Positions 41,769 through 51,638 of a stretch of DNA of 64,000 nucleotides are shown here, one piece after another. Source of the stretch: Chloroflexota bacterium (GTDB lineage Bacteria > Chloroflexota > Anaerolineae > Anaerolineales > Anaerolineaceae). Below the pieces are notes generated by a model. The model searched no databases, had not been told where the DNA came from, and saw nothing but the letters and a program-made list of their open reading frames with translations. Both the position numbers and the translations under genes were made by a program. Numbering within the stretch: position 1 is the stretch's first letter; each line of letters begins with the position of its first letter. The DNA lies in NCBI GenBank assembly GCA_012522475.1, contig JAAYKH010000043.1, positions 1 to 64,000 of the forward strand. The letters run 5' to 3'.

Positions 41769-43973
41769 GTGAAACCACGCGTGCGACGCTTGTTCATCTT
41801 TGCCTGGTTGACCCTCCTTGCGATGACCTTGACGGCAGGTTGCCTGCCTTTGGGCAGCGAACAGGTTGGGTACCCTACCTGGAGCGGGGGAGGTGATATT
41901 GCTGCGGCAGCGGACGCCCAGCAGACGCTGGGCGTGTTTTTAACGGCCTGGACGGCTGAGGATTACCCGGCGATGTATGCCTGCCTGAGCTCATTGAGCC
42001 AGGATGGGGTCTCTCTGGATGAATTTACCCGGGTTTATCAGGATGCAGCTCAGACCATGACGTTGGAAAACCTGCAGACCCAGGTGCTTTCTTCACTGGC
42101 AGAAGCGCACCATGCAGAGGTGGCTTACCGGGTGAACTTTGAAACGCGGCTGTTTGGGAGCCTTGAAACTGACACAACGGCTGTTCTCATCCGCAGTCAG
42201 GACGGCTGGCGAATTCAATGGGAAATTGGCATGCTTCTGCCCGATTTACGCGGTGGCAACCAGCTGGCGTTTGTACATGAGCAACCCTCGCGCGGACGGA
42301 TTTTTGACCGTTCTGGAGCGCCTCTGGCGACCTATGAAACCGCGCTTGCCATTGGGGTGGTACCGGGTGAAATTTTGCCCGAACAGGCGGAAGGACTGTT
42401 GGCTACCCTGGCGGAGATCAGTTTTTACAGCCCTGATTCGCTGGCTCAGCTGGTTAAATCCACCCCGGAGGATTGGTACTTGCCGGTGGTCTCGCTTTCT
42501 TTGGCGTCGGCTGCACCCTATATTGATGCCCTGCGGGCATTTAACGGTGTGCGCATTAGTGAGATCCGTTCGAGGGTCTATGCAGATGGCGGCGTGGCAC
42601 CCCACGTTTTGGGATATATGCTATTCATACCCGAAGAGCATCTGGATGAATACCTTCGCCGCGGATATCGTCAGGATGATCGTATCGGTGCTGCGGGCCT
42701 GGAAGCCGCTTTCGAATCGGAGTTGGCTGGCCAGCACGGTGGGTCTTTGTATGTTGTCAGTCCCAGCGGTGAGATTCGTTCCCTGCTGGCAACTGCGGAG
42801 CCCCTCCCCGGCCAATCAATCACCACGACATTAGACAAAACCCTGCAAATGCGATTGCAAGCCTCGCTGGGCGATTTGAGGGCCGCCGTCGTGGTCATCG
42901 AAGTGGACACCGGCCGGGTGCTGGCGCTGGTCTCTAACCCGCACTTTAACCCCAATGCCTTTGACCTGACCGAAATTGATCGCAGCCTGTTGGAATCTTA
43001 TTTCAGTGCGCCTTCTCAGCCCCTGTTCAACCGCGCTACGCAGGGTCAATACCCTTTAGGATCGATTTTCAAGGTGATCTCGATGTCGGCGGCACTTGAA
43101 TCGGGATTGTACCGCCCCGGGTCGCGGTTTTTTTGTGGTCAATCGTTGTGGGTGTGCAACAGCGTCACCCTTTACGACTGGACTCAAAGTTATGGCATAG
43201 CCAGCGGCGACCTCTCGCTGGTGGAGGGTTTGATGCGCTCCTGTAATCCCTGGTTTTACCGCATTGGGGAAAGCCTGTTCACAGACGATAAGGATGGCTT
43301 TCTCTCGGAAATGGCTTATAGTTTCGGACTGGGCATACCAACGGGAATTGATATCGTTGAAGCGCCCGGCAACATACCACTGGTAGCAGGCTCCTGTGTG
43401 AACAGTGCTCAAATTGCGATCGGACAGGGCGAGGTGCTGGTAACCCCGGTGCAGGTGGCGGCTTTTTTTGCAGCCTTAGCCAACGGCGGCAGCCTTTATC
43501 GACCCACCCTGATTGAAAACCTGCGTACCCTTTCGGGGGAACAGACTTACACTTTCGTGCCAGACCTGCAGAGGACGCTGCCCATCTCGGACGAGACCTT
43601 GGCCGCTGTTACCGAGGGGCTACGCATGGTGGTGGAAGAACCACAGGGCACCGCCTACCGACCGATGGAGGGGCTGTCAACCCCTATTTCGGGCAAGACC
43701 GGCACGGCAGAAACGCCTACCGGCACGTCGCATGCCTGGTTTGCTGGTTATACCCGAGCGCATGACCCCGATCGTCCCGACATTGCCGTGGTGGTGCTAT
43801 TGGAAAACAGCGGTGAAGGCTCGGTGATGGCCGCACCGCTTTTTCGGCGGGCGGTGGCGCTATATTTTTCTGATGGGGGAGACCCGGGCGGCATCTTGCC
43901 CTGGGAAAGCGAGCCTTATGTGCTTTACAAGCCTGAACAGGAACCTGACGATGCTTTCACAACCGGGGAATGA
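41769..43973 (+). CDS. Class B penicillin-binding protein, PBP2a-like lipoprotein (paralog 1, 734 aa)
   Basis: Lipoprotein-type signal (LTLLAMTLTAGC, Cys25), then an NTF2-like MecA-N-type domain (about 45-155), a dimerisation region (about 165-340) and the transpeptidase. Active-site motifs: SIFK (Ser about 430; SxxK), SCN (about 489; SxN) and KTGT (about 641). A D,D-transpeptidase that cross-links peptidoglycan outside the membrane. The NTF2-like domain is the one found in low-affinity PBPs such as PBP2a, but drug sensitivity cannot be read from the sequence. Start GTG 41769 with AAAGGTG upstream. It overlaps in function with its paralog downstream, and lipid anchoring instead of a transmembrane helix is unusual. 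Confidence 0.9.
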   Translation: MKPRVRRLFIFAWLTLLAMTLTAGCLPLGSEQVGYPTWSGGGDIAAAADAQQTLGVFLTAWTAEDYPAMYACLSSLSQDGVSLDEFTRVYQDAAQTMTLENLQTQVLSSLAEAHHAEVAYRVNFETRLFGSLETDTTAVLIRSQDGWRIQWEIGMLLPDLRGGNQLAFVHEQPSRGRIFDRSGAPLATYETALAIGVVPGEILPEQAEGLLATLAEISFYSPDSLAQLVKSTPEDWYLPVVSLSLASAAPYIDALRAFNGVRISEIRSRVYADGGVAPHVLGYMLFIPEEHLDEYLRRGYRQDDRIGAAGLEAAFESELAGQHGGSLYVVSPSGEIRSLLATAEPLPGQSITTTLDKTLQMRLQASLGDLRAAVVVIEVDTGRVLALVSNPHFNPNAFDLTEIDRSLLESYFSAPSQPLFNRATQGQYPLGSIFKVISMSAALESGLYRPGSRFFCGQSLWVCNSVTLYDWTQSYGIASGDLSLVEGLMRSCNPWFYRIGESLFTDDKDGFLSEMAYSFGLGIPTGIDIVEAPGNIPLVAGSCVNSAQIAIGQGEVLVTPVQVAAFFAALANGGSLYRPTLIENLRTLSGEQTYTFVPDLQRTLPISDETLAAVTEGLRMVVEEPQGTAYRPMEGLSTPISGKTGTAETPTGTSHAWFAGYTRAHDPDRPDIAVVVLLENSGEGSVMAAPLFRRAVALYFSDGGDPGGILPWESEPYVLYKPEQEPDDAFTTGE

Positions 43974-44041
43974 CACAGTATAATCAGTGGTCATTAATTG
44001 ATTGAATGAGACGTATGTTTCACATCTATTGGAGACCGTTC

Positions 44042-46345
44042 ATGAAAAGATTTAAATTCGCGATCATTGTGATTGTGCTGGTGGCAATGATTGGCTGTTC
44101 GCCGCGCCTAGGTGACAAAGACATTGAAGAAGTCACCACTGCAACGGCCACCTTGCCAAACCCGCAGGTGTTTATTACCCCTGCCCCAAACCTTGATGAT
44201 GCGATTGAAACCTTCATGGACGCCTGGCGCAGAGATGATTACATCGGTATGTATGGGCTCCTTTCAATCGATAGCCGCGGTGCGCTGGCAGAAGAAGACT
44301 TTATCGCCCGATATAATGATGCTGCCATTGCCCTGACGTTGTTGTTTGATGATGGAATCGCCTATCAGATTCTCTCACAGGAAACCAACCCCAACACGGC
44401 TTTGGTCAGGTTGCAGGTGAATTACAACACAAATTTTTTTGGCACCTTTACACGCGAGCTGGAGATGTCCCTGGTGCGCGAGGACGATGTCTGGCGGATT
44501 GAATGGCACGATGGTTTGATTATGCCTGACCTGGCGGGGGGCAATCTGCTTGAAATTGTGCGCCAACCTACCGTGCGCGGGGCGATTTACGCCAACAATG
44601 GCGCGCCGATTGCAGCCGAAGAGGAGGCTGTAGCGATTGGTTTCACCCCCGGGAACCTCAACCGCGACCTGATGACCTTGTTTTACAACACCATGGCAGA
44701 CCTGACGGTCTATCAGATTGATGAAATTGTTGAAATGGTAGAAAACGCCCTGCCCCTCGATTATGTCGTTTTGGGCGAGACCACCCGCGCCGAAGTGGAC
44801 GCGAATATGCGTGCCCTGACCCTGTTGACCGGTGTGTACCTGAATTACTATTCTTCCCGTTTTTATTTCGATGGCGGGTTGGCGCCCCAAACCATTGGGC
44901 ACCTGTCTTATATCTCTGGTGAGGACGTGGATCGTTATATGCGTTTGGGTTACTCACCCAACGAACGCTTTGGGGCTACCGGCCTGGAATGGGCCTTTGA
45001 AGACGTACTGGCAGGGACGCGCGGCGCGACACTGTATTTAAAAGATCCGGATGGGCAAATTATCACCCGGTTGGCTGAGCGCGGTGCTTCACCGGGACAA
45101 TCGATCACCACCACCATTGAACCGGGCCTGCAATACCGCTTGCAGCAATCGTTGGGTAATTATCGTGGGGCGATCGTGGTGATGGAAGTGGATACCGGCC
45201 GGATTTTGGCTGTAGTTTCTAACCCGCAATTTGACCCCAATTTGTTTGATATTAACAATCAAAACTTTATGTATGCCCAAAACCCCTACGCACTGCCTAA
45301 TGATCCGGTCTTTAACCGGGTCACCAATGGTCAGTATCCCCTGGGTTCAGTGTTTAAAATCATCAGTATGGCGGCTGCACTGGAAACCGGCGTGTTTGGC
45401 CCGAACGACGAGATTTATTGCGGTCATTCCATCATGGCCTGCGGTAATGAGCTGACCGACTGGACTCTCGAAAAAGAACTGCCGCCCAGTGGTGACCTCA
45501 CCTTAACCGAAGGGTTGATGCGCTCATGCAATCCGTGGTTTTACGTGATAGGCGAGGAGCTCATGCTGGCTGGTAAACCCGATGCACTGATTGAAATGTC
45601 ACATGGTTTTGGGTTGGGCGAACTAACAGGCATTGAAGTGGGAGAGCAGCCCGGGAACATCCCAACACAGGTGACCAACTGTGAGCAAAATGTCCAGCTG
45701 GCAATTGGTCAGGGCGAAATGACCACCACGCCTTTGCAGGTAGCGGCTCTGCTCGCGGCGGTGGCCAATGGCGGCACGCTCTATCGGCCTGCGCTGGTTG
45801 ATGCGATTACCCCTGAGAACGGTGTCCCGACCCATACCTTTGAACCCGAAGTGAATGGCAGCCTGCCGGTCTCGGAGGAGAACCTGACCGTCATCCAGGA
45901 TTCGATGCGCGCGGTAATTACCAACGCTCGCGGCACCGCCCACAATCAGCTGGCAACCATGCGTTACCGCGCTTTTGGTAAAACCGGTACCGCCCAAAAC
46001 CCCTTTGGCGTTTCGCATGCCTGGTTTGCGGGCTACACACAGATGAACAACCCCGATCGTCCCGACATTGCCGTGGTGGTGTTACTGGAAAACGCCGGTG
46101 AGGGTTCTGAGATGGCTGCACCGGTCTTCCGGCGGGCTGTTTCGCTGTATTTTTCGGGTTATTCTGATATTGGCCGGGTTCTCCCCTGGGAGGCTTACCC
46201 CTATGTGGTCGCCTCGCCCACGCCAGCCCCCACCAGCACACTGATTCCCACCAATACGCCCTTCCCCACCGAGACACCCATCAGTGAAGAAGGGAGCGAA
46301 GCGGATGAAGTGCCCGAAGAGGATGAGGTTGAATCCGAGTCATGA
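44042..46345 (+). CDS. Class B penicillin-binding protein, PBP2a-like lipoprotein (paralog 2, 767 aa)
   Basis: Same architecture as the gene before it: lipobox (AMIGC, Cys19), NTF2-like region with ETFMDAWRRDDYIGMYGLLS, dimerisation region, and transpeptidase motifs SVFK (about 436), SCN (about 494) and KTGT (about 645). It differs by a C-terminal tail of ~45 residues that is Pro/Thr-rich and then acidic (EEDEVESES). ATG 44042 follows TTGGAGA; the track start 44006 is further up. The paralogs arose by tandem duplication and have diverged substantially. Its stop codon overlaps rsgA by 4 bp. Confidence 0.9.
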   Translation: MKRFKFAIIVIVLVAMIGCSPRLGDKDIEEVTTATATLPNPQVFITPAPNLDDAIETFMDAWRRDDYIGMYGLLSIDSRGALAEEDFIARYNDAAIALTLLFDDGIAYQILSQETNPNTALVRLQVNYNTNFFGTFTRELEMSLVREDDVWRIEWHDGLIMPDLAGGNLLEIVRQPTVRGAIYANNGAPIAAEEEAVAIGFTPGNLNRDLMTLFYNTMADLTVYQIDEIVEMVENALPLDYVVLGETTRAEVDANMRALTLLTGVYLNYYSSRFYFDGGLAPQTIGHLSYISGEDVDRYMRLGYSPNERFGATGLEWAFEDVLAGTRGATLYLKDPDGQIITRLAERGASPGQSITTTIEPGLQYRLQQSLGNYRGAIVVMEVDTGRILAVVSNPQFDPNLFDINNQNFMYAQNPYALPNDPVFNRVTNGQYPLGSVFKIISMAAALETGVFGPNDEIYCGHSIMACGNELTDWTLEKELPPSGDLTLTEGLMRSCNPWFYVIGEELMLAGKPDALIEMSHGFGLGELTGIEVGEQPGNIPTQVTNCEQNVQLAIGQGEMTTTPLQVAALLAAVANGGTLYRPALVDAITPENGVPTHTFEPEVNGSLPVSEENLTVIQDSMRAVITNARGTAHNQLATMRYRAFGKTGTAQNPFGVSHAWFAGYTQMNNPDRPDIAVVVLLENAGEGSEMAAPVFRRAVSLYFSGYSDIGRVLPWEAYPYVVASPTPAPTSTLIPTNTPFPTETPISEEGSEADEVPEEDEVESES

Positions 46346-47325
46346 CCCTTATGACTGAGATGCTGGAAGGACTGGTCATTCGCGCTCAATCCGGCTTCCT
46401 GGTGGTCCGCACGGATGCCGGTGACTTCACCTGCCGCCTACGCGGCCGTCTGAAACAGGGTGCACAGGAAGGCGATCGGGTGGCGATCGGCGACCGTGTG
46501 AGCATCACCCCTCATGAAGAAGGGCGCGGTGTGATCGAAACCGTGCACGACCGAACGGCTGAGCTGGCCCGCGTGCGCTCGGGCCTGAAGCGTGAATTTC
46601 GCCAGATACTGCTGGCTAACCCTGACCAGATTGTCATTGTATTTGCCTGTGCCCAACCTGCGCCCAGCTTGCGCATGTTGGATCGTTTCCTGGTGATCGC
46701 CGAGAAGCAAAGGGTGGACGCGCTGATCGTGGCCAATAAGGTGGACCTGGTAAGCATGGCCGATGCCCAGAATACTTTTGGTTTGTATGCCGACCTGGGC
46801 TATCCGCTAATGTTTATTTCTGCGCTTACCGGACAGGGCGTGGACGCACTGAGAGAAGGTTTGCAAGGCAAGCTTTCAGCCTTCACCGGTCCTTCGGGCG
46901 TGGGGAAATCGAGCCTGCTGAACGCCATCCAGCCCGACCTGGGTTTGCAAGTGCGTTCGGTGAGTGATGTTACCTCGAAAGGGCGCCACACCACCCGCGT
47001 GCGTCAACTTTTCCCGCTGGCGGGAGGCGGTTATGTGGCCGATACGCCAGGGATCCGCTCCCTGGCCCTGTGGGATACCGAACCGGAAGAGCTGGACGCT
47101 TATTTTGTGGAAATGCGGGAGCTGGTGGCTGATTGCCAATTTTCAGACTGCACCCACACGCACGAGCCTGGCTGTGCTGTGCTGGCAGCTGTTGAAGCGG
47201 GGCAGGTGGCACCCCAGCGCTATCATTCCTATTTGCGCTTGCGTTTTGGCGATGAATCGGACGCGTTTGCCGAAGACGAGGAGCAGGATGCGGACCAAAC
47301 CGCCCCTGAAAGGATGGATGGATGA
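46342..47325 (+). CDS. rsgA: Ribosome small subunit-dependent GTPase A (327 aa)
   Basis: A circularly permuted GTPase that matures the 30S ribosome subunit. N-terminal OB-fold (about 10-75), then the G4 motif ANKVDLV, G1 GPSGVGKSS (about 183), G3 DTPGIRS and the C-terminal zinc finger CQFSDCTHTHEPGC. The order G4-G1-G3 is the permutation that defines the family. The last ~20 residues are acidic and extra. The ATG overlaps the PBP stop codon (ATGA), and the SBP gene overlaps its own end likewise, so the genes are translationally coupled. Confidence 0.95.
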   Translation: MTLMTEMLEGLVIRAQSGFLVVRTDAGDFTCRLRGRLKQGAQEGDRVAIGDRVSITPHEEGRGVIETVHDRTAELARVRSGLKREFRQILLANPDQIVIVFACAQPAPSLRMLDRFLVIAEKQRVDALIVANKVDLVSMADAQNTFGLYADLGYPLMFISALTGQGVDALREGLQGKLSAFTGPSGVGKSSLLNAIQPDLGLQVRSVSDVTSKGRHTTRVRQLFPLAGGGYVADTPGIRSLALWDTEPEELDAYFVEMRELVADCQFSDCTHTHEPGCAVLAAVEAGQVAPQRYHSYLRLRFGDESDAFAEDEEQDADQTAPERMDG

Positions 47326-49139
47326 AAAGAGCCCTCATGCTGGCCGTACTGCTGACCCTGGTTTTAACTGCCTGCAGCGAAGCGACCGTAAACCCAACAC
47401 CAGAAACCGTTGACCCCGCGACCATACCCGACCCCACTGCCACCCCAGCACCCACACCCACGGATAAAACGCCCGTTATCCTGACGATTTGTACCGCCAG
47501 CCTGCCAGAGACAACCTTCCCTTACAGTGGCCCGGCTACCGCTGCCAAACGCCGGCTGACCGATCTGCTGTTTCCTCCGGCATTGAACGAAATTGACGGA
47601 GAACTGATTCCTTTGCTGCTGGAGCGAATCCCGTCCCAGGACAATGGCGACCTGCGCCTGGAGGCGGTGTCGATTCGGCGCGGGCAGATGGTGATCGATA
47701 CCCAGGGCCAGTTGGTGATGGCGGGTGAGGGTGTTCGCCTATGGCCCAGTGGTTGCCGAGAGGAGGCCTGTGTTATCACCTGGAACGGGTTAGACCCGCT
47801 GGAGATGGACCAGATGGTGGTTGACTATACCCTGCGTGACGGCCTGACCTGGAGCGACGGGACCCCTGTCACCCCGGCCGACGCTGTCTTCAGTTACCAT
47901 CTGGCGAGTGATCCTTCTGGGACTGCCTTCGGCTGGGCAGAGACCTATACGCAAACCTTCAGTGCCTGGGACGCTCACACGCTGACCTGGCGTGGTTACC
48001 CGGGGTTTGCCTCGGAGCATATTGAACAATTCTTCTGGGCGCCTCTGCCGGCGCATCGCTTTGCTGAGAATGCGGAGGGCGCGGCCATCGCTGCCGACCC
48101 GCTATGGCGCGCGGACATGCCCGGTTATGGGCCCTTTGCCTTGGCGGAATGGGGTGTAGAGGAGCTGCGATTAACGCGCAACCCGCACACCCCGGCAACA
48201 GAAGCAGCCTTCCCGGGTGTCGACCAGGTGATATTGCGCCGGGTTGAGGGCGGCGCGGGGGCTGCCTGGGACGCGCTGCAAGCGAGGACCTGTGACGTGC
48301 TGGATGCGTCTTTTAACCTGGCGGAACGCCCCGACCTTCTGGATGCCATTCGGAACTCGGACAGCTACGAGTTGTGGATTGAACCTGACAGCACCTCGAC
48401 GCAGCTGGTGTTTGGCATCCGCCCAGCTGAATACGACGCGCTGGCCAACCCCGTGTTTGCGCAGCGAAAAGACTTTTTCGCTGACCCGCGCACACGCCAG
48501 GCCCTGGCGCAGTGTATTGATACCGCCGCACTGGCCGAACAAACCGGGACGCAGCCCGCCATACTGGCCGGGTTGAGCTACGATCCCGTGGCGGGCGTAG
48601 CCCTGCTGGAGCAAACTGGCTGGCACGATCACGATGGTGACCCATCCACACCGCGCCAGGCGCAAGATGCACTGGGTGTGTTTAACCTGACACCACTGAC
48701 GCTGACGCTGCTGGCGGGCCCCACACCCTTTCATCAGGACCTGGCCGCGGGGATCGCCGCGTTATTGACAGCGTGTGGTGTGGGTGTGACGGTGGAAACG
48801 CTGCCGATTGAGGAGCTCTACGCACCTGGGCCGGAGGGGCCATTGTTTGGACGCGGGTTCGATTTGGCGTTGATCGCCTGGCAGCCCTCGCCTGCGCCGG
48901 GTTGTGCGCTGTATACCAGCCCGGTTGTGCCGCATGCGGCCAACAGCTGGATCGGTACGAACATTGCCGGCTTTTCCGATCCCGATTACGACGCGGCTTG
49001 TATAACGGCTTTGTTAGCACCCCCTGCCGAGGCCGCGGCGCGCCAGGCAGCGGCCGATGATGCTTATTTGGAGCACCTGCCCGCACTGCCGTTGGTGCAG
49101 CCAGTACAGGTTGAGGTGTGGTTTGAGGGCGAAAAGTAG
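47322..49139 (+). CDS. Peptide-type extracellular solute-binding lipoprotein (605 aa)
   Basis: Lipoprotein signal (LTLVLTACSEA, Cys at 18), Pro/Thr-rich linker, then a class-5 solute-binding fold: DYTLRDGLTWSDGTPVTPADAVFSY and the LEHLPALPLVQPVQVEVW C-terminal end are typical of OppA/DppA-like proteins. Such proteins deliver peptides, nickel or sugars to an ABC permease, but no permease or ATPase gene is adjacent. Its ATG overlaps the rsgA stop codon by 4 bp. The coding region is unusually GC-rich compared with its neighbours. Ligand and partner transporter unknown. Confidence 0.85.
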   Translation: MKRALMLAVLLTLVLTACSEATVNPTPETVDPATIPDPTATPAPTPTDKTPVILTICTASLPETTFPYSGPATAAKRRLTDLLFPPALNEIDGELIPLLLERIPSQDNGDLRLEAVSIRRGQMVIDTQGQLVMAGEGVRLWPSGCREEACVITWNGLDPLEMDQMVVDYTLRDGLTWSDGTPVTPADAVFSYHLASDPSGTAFGWAETYTQTFSAWDAHTLTWRGYPGFASEHIEQFFWAPLPAHRFAENAEGAAIAADPLWRADMPGYGPFALAEWGVEELRLTRNPHTPATEAAFPGVDQVILRRVEGGAGAAWDALQARTCDVLDASFNLAERPDLLDAIRNSDSYELWIEPDSTSTQLVFGIRPAEYDALANPVFAQRKDFFADPRTRQALAQCIDTAALAEQTGTQPAILAGLSYDPVAGVALLEQTGWHDHDGDPSTPRQAQDALGVFNLTPLTLTLLAGPTPFHQDLAAGIAALLTACGVGVTVETLPIEELYAPGPEGPLFGRGFDLALIAWQPSPAPGCALYTSPVVPHAANSWIGTNIAGFSDPDYDAACITALLAPPAEAAARQAAADDAYLEHLPALPLVQPVQVEVWFEGEK

Positions 49140-49504
49140 GGTGCGCGCCTAAAAGTAGATCCGGTAGCTGGCAGGTCATAGTCCCGGCGTGGCCGTCACA
49201 TGGATCACTGCAGGGGGAAGGGAAAATAGCGTAAAGCCGTGTTATGAGGGTGACGGTTTGCGTTTTAAGTATTGTGAAACTCCTGCAAAAAATGAAAAAT
49301 TTCGCAAAAGTGCATACGTAATATTTTATTGGGTCTGACAACTACCCCCTTGATGTTCCTGGTGTTCTTATGCAGTTTACGCCACTTAGCTGCGCTGAAT
49401 AATGACACGTAATCTATTAATTTCTAATTCAGGTGTAGTGAGGCCATAGACTGTTTTTGGGCTTTGATGATAGGATTATTGAAACAAAGAACCAAGGAGC
49501 CTTT
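49140..49504 (+). other. Spacer before the MFS gene
   Basis: This 365-bp spacer has no ORF or RNA gene that I can see. It contains AT-rich sequence, with a possible weak -10 (TAGGAT) near 49470 and the ribosome-binding site AAGGAG before the GTG start at 49505. Confidence 0.4.
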
Positions 49505-50707
49505 GTGAAACAATCTAATTTATTTTCAAATCTTAATCCACTGGATGCCAGGCGTTTTCTGATTTACGCAGTCGTTTATTTCTCTGTTGGCATTGGCGTT
49601 TCGATGCTCGGCCCGCTGTTGCCTTTCCTGGCTGATCATGCGAATGTTTCTGTGGGGCAGATGGGCTTTGCCTTTACCACACAAAACCTGGGCTACCTGG
49701 TCGGTTCTCTGGGTGGCGGCAGTTTTTTTGACCGGTATAAATCGCACCGCTTGCTGGTACTGTGTTTAGCAGCGGTGATACTGACCGGCTTTTTGATCCC
49801 AATGGTGGGCTGGTTCCCGGGGCTGCTGGTGGTGCTGTTCTTCTTTGGGTTGGGAATCGGGGCCATCGATGTAGGTGAAAATATCAACATGGTTTGGATT
49901 TTTCAATCCGAGGTGGGCCCGTATTTAAATGCCGTACACTTAATCTTTGGCGTAGGTGCATTCTGTACCCCGTTGATTATTACCACTGTCCTCGGCTGGA
50001 CTAACGGCAGCCTGACCTGGGCCATTTGGGCTTTGCTGCTCTTGTTTTTTCCGGGGCTGTTGGGCCTGGCAACGACTCCCTCGCCTGAAAACCCTGAAAC
50101 GAATCAAACCGATAGCACAGAAGAAGTGGGCTACGTTGGAACGATTATTTTGTTGATGTTGACCATCTTTTTTGCGGTGGGCGTCCAGATTGGCTTTAGC
50201 GGATGGATTTTCACCTATGTTTCTGATTTAAAAATTGCAGATACCGCCACAGCTTCAATGATCAACGCTTTGTTCTGGGCGAGTTTGTCCTTGGGTCGCC
50301 TGATCGCCATCCCGGTGTCAAAGAAGGTTGCCCCGGGAACGATGATCCTGTTCAATTTTGCCCTCCTGACGCTGGTCTTAATCTTTTTTCTGATTTGGCC
50401 GACGGACCCGGTCATGGTTTGGATCGGCGCTGCCGGGGTTGGCCTGACCACGGCGACCCTTTTCCCAACGCTATTATCCTTCGCCAAAACCCGGGTGAAC
50501 ATGACTGGCCGAATCACGGGTTTGCTTTTCCTGGGGTCCAGCCTGGGGATGATGCTGCTGCCCTTATTGCTTGGGCAGGTGTTTGATCGCTACGGCGGCT
50601 ACCCAATGCTGCTGGTTGTGTTTATCTCGGCGTTGTTAGGGCTGGGCGTGATGAGTCTGCTGAGCGTTAAACGTGCACCTGAACACGACGCGCCTGTAGC
50701 CTCATAA
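49505..50707 (+). CDS. MFS transporter (400 aa)
   Basis: A twelve-helix major facilitator protein with GGSFFDRYKSHRL in the 2-3 loop (motif A form) and a second-half counterpart. It belongs to a group whose N-terminal half is related to sugar and drug MFS proteins. I place the start at GTG 49505 (ACCAAGGAG upstream, MKQSNLF), because the preceding 16 residues of the track ORF lack a ribosome-binding site. It is monocistronic and ends at a strong terminator. Substrate unknown. Confidence 0.87.
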   Translation: MKQSNLFSNLNPLDARRFLIYAVVYFSVGIGVSMLGPLLPFLADHANVSVGQMGFAFTTQNLGYLVGSLGGGSFFDRYKSHRLLVLCLAAVILTGFLIPMVGWFPGLLVVLFFFGLGIGAIDVGENINMVWIFQSEVGPYLNAVHLIFGVGAFCTPLIITTVLGWTNGSLTWAIWALLLLFFPGLLGLATTPSPENPETNQTDSTEEVGYVGTIILLMLTIFFAVGVQIGFSGWIFTYVSDLKIADTATASMINALFWASLSLGRLIAIPVSKKVAPGTMILFNFALLTLVLIFFLIWPTDPVMVWIGAAGVGLTTATLFPTLLSFAKTRVNMTGRITGLLFLGSSLGMMLLPLLLGQVFDRYGGYPMLLVVFISALLGLGVMSLLSVKRAPEHDAPVAS

Positions 50708-50758
50708 AGGCCAACCTGCTACTGTATCCTGGAGGTTGAAAAGGGTGAAAAAATGAAT

Positions 50759-50790
50759 GACCCCCGGACAGTGAATGCCGAGGGTCTTTT
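50759..50790 (+). terminator. Terminator of the MFS gene
   Basis: GACCCCCGG-N10-CCGAGGGTC stem (50759-50786, one mismatch) followed by TTTT. It also separates this transcript from the convergent ABC operon. Confidence 0.8.
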
Positions 50791-50867
50791 GTGTACCGCA
50801 CAGTTAATGGGCGAGTATTTCAAAAAATGCTGTTTTGTCTTGCTCCTGGTAAAGCCAGCCATAAACC

Positions 50868-51638
50868 TCAGGTGACCAGACCGTTAGCCTCCTGGAGGGT
50901 GTCGCGCAGTTGATGCGTTAGCTGCTGGAAGGTCTTTGAGTAACGCATTTCGGGTGTGCGCGGCCGCGCTAAATCCACCGGCATGTCAAGGATGATGCTG
51001 CCCGGCCTTGCGGAGAGCGCCAGAATCCGGTCTGAAAGATAGACTGCCTCGGGGATGGAATGGGTCACCAACACCACGGTCTTTTGATGAGCATGCCAGA
51101 TATGCAGCAATTCATCCCCCATCCGTTCCCGCGTTAGGGCGTCCAGTGCGCCAAAGGGTTCGTCCAGCAGCAGGATATCCGGGTCCTGCATCAAGGCACG
51201 CGCAATCGCCACGCGCTGTGCCATTCCACCCGAGAGATCGCGCGGATAAGCACGCTCAAAGCCTTCCAGCCCTACCAGTCGGATTAAATCCTGAGCACGG
51301 GCAAGAATTTCACTCCGGGGCAACCTTTTTAATTCCAGGGGCAGGCTGATGTTGTCAATCACCCGACGCCAGGGCATCAGGTTTGCCTTTTGAAACACCA
51401 TACCGATCCTGGGTTGAGCGGTGTTATAGCGCACTGTACCCGCAGTGGGCGACACCAACCCCGCCAGAACCCTCAACAGGGTACTTTTGCCGCAGCCAGA
51501 AGGCCCAATTAACGCGACAAAGCCGTTGGGCGGCAGGCTGAAGGTCAAGTCGTGCAGCGCATGCACCACGCCGCTGGCATCCCGGAAGATCACGCCCAGG
51601 TTGTGGACGTTCAAGGCTGCTTCAGGGGAGGAATTCAT
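50868..51638 (-). CDS. ABC importer ATPase (256 aa), riboflavin-type by context
   Basis: ABC ATPase with Walker A GPSGCGKST, signature LSGGMAQRV, Walker B ILLLDEPFGALD and the switch His in VTHSIPEA. Sequence type is that of the nitrate/taurine/thiamin-precursor importers (SsuB/ThiZ-like). It is the third gene of the FMN-riboswitch operon and overlaps the end of the substrate-binding gene by 17 bp. It energises uptake through the permease encoded two genes upstream; the substrate is inferred as riboflavin or a related flavin from the riboswitch. Confidence 0.88.
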   Translation of the reverse strand: MNSSPEAALNVHNLGVIFRDASGVVHALHDLTFSLPPNGFVALIGPSGCGKSTLLRVLAGLVSPTAGTVRYNTAQPRIGMVFQKANLMPWRRVIDNISLPLELKRLPRSEILARAQDLIRLVGLEGFERAYPRDLSGGMAQRVAIARALMQDPDILLLDEPFGALDALTRERMGDELLHIWHAHQKTVVLVTHSIPEAVYLSDRILALSARPGSIILDMPVDLARPRTPEMRYSKTFQQLTHQLRDTLQEANGLVT

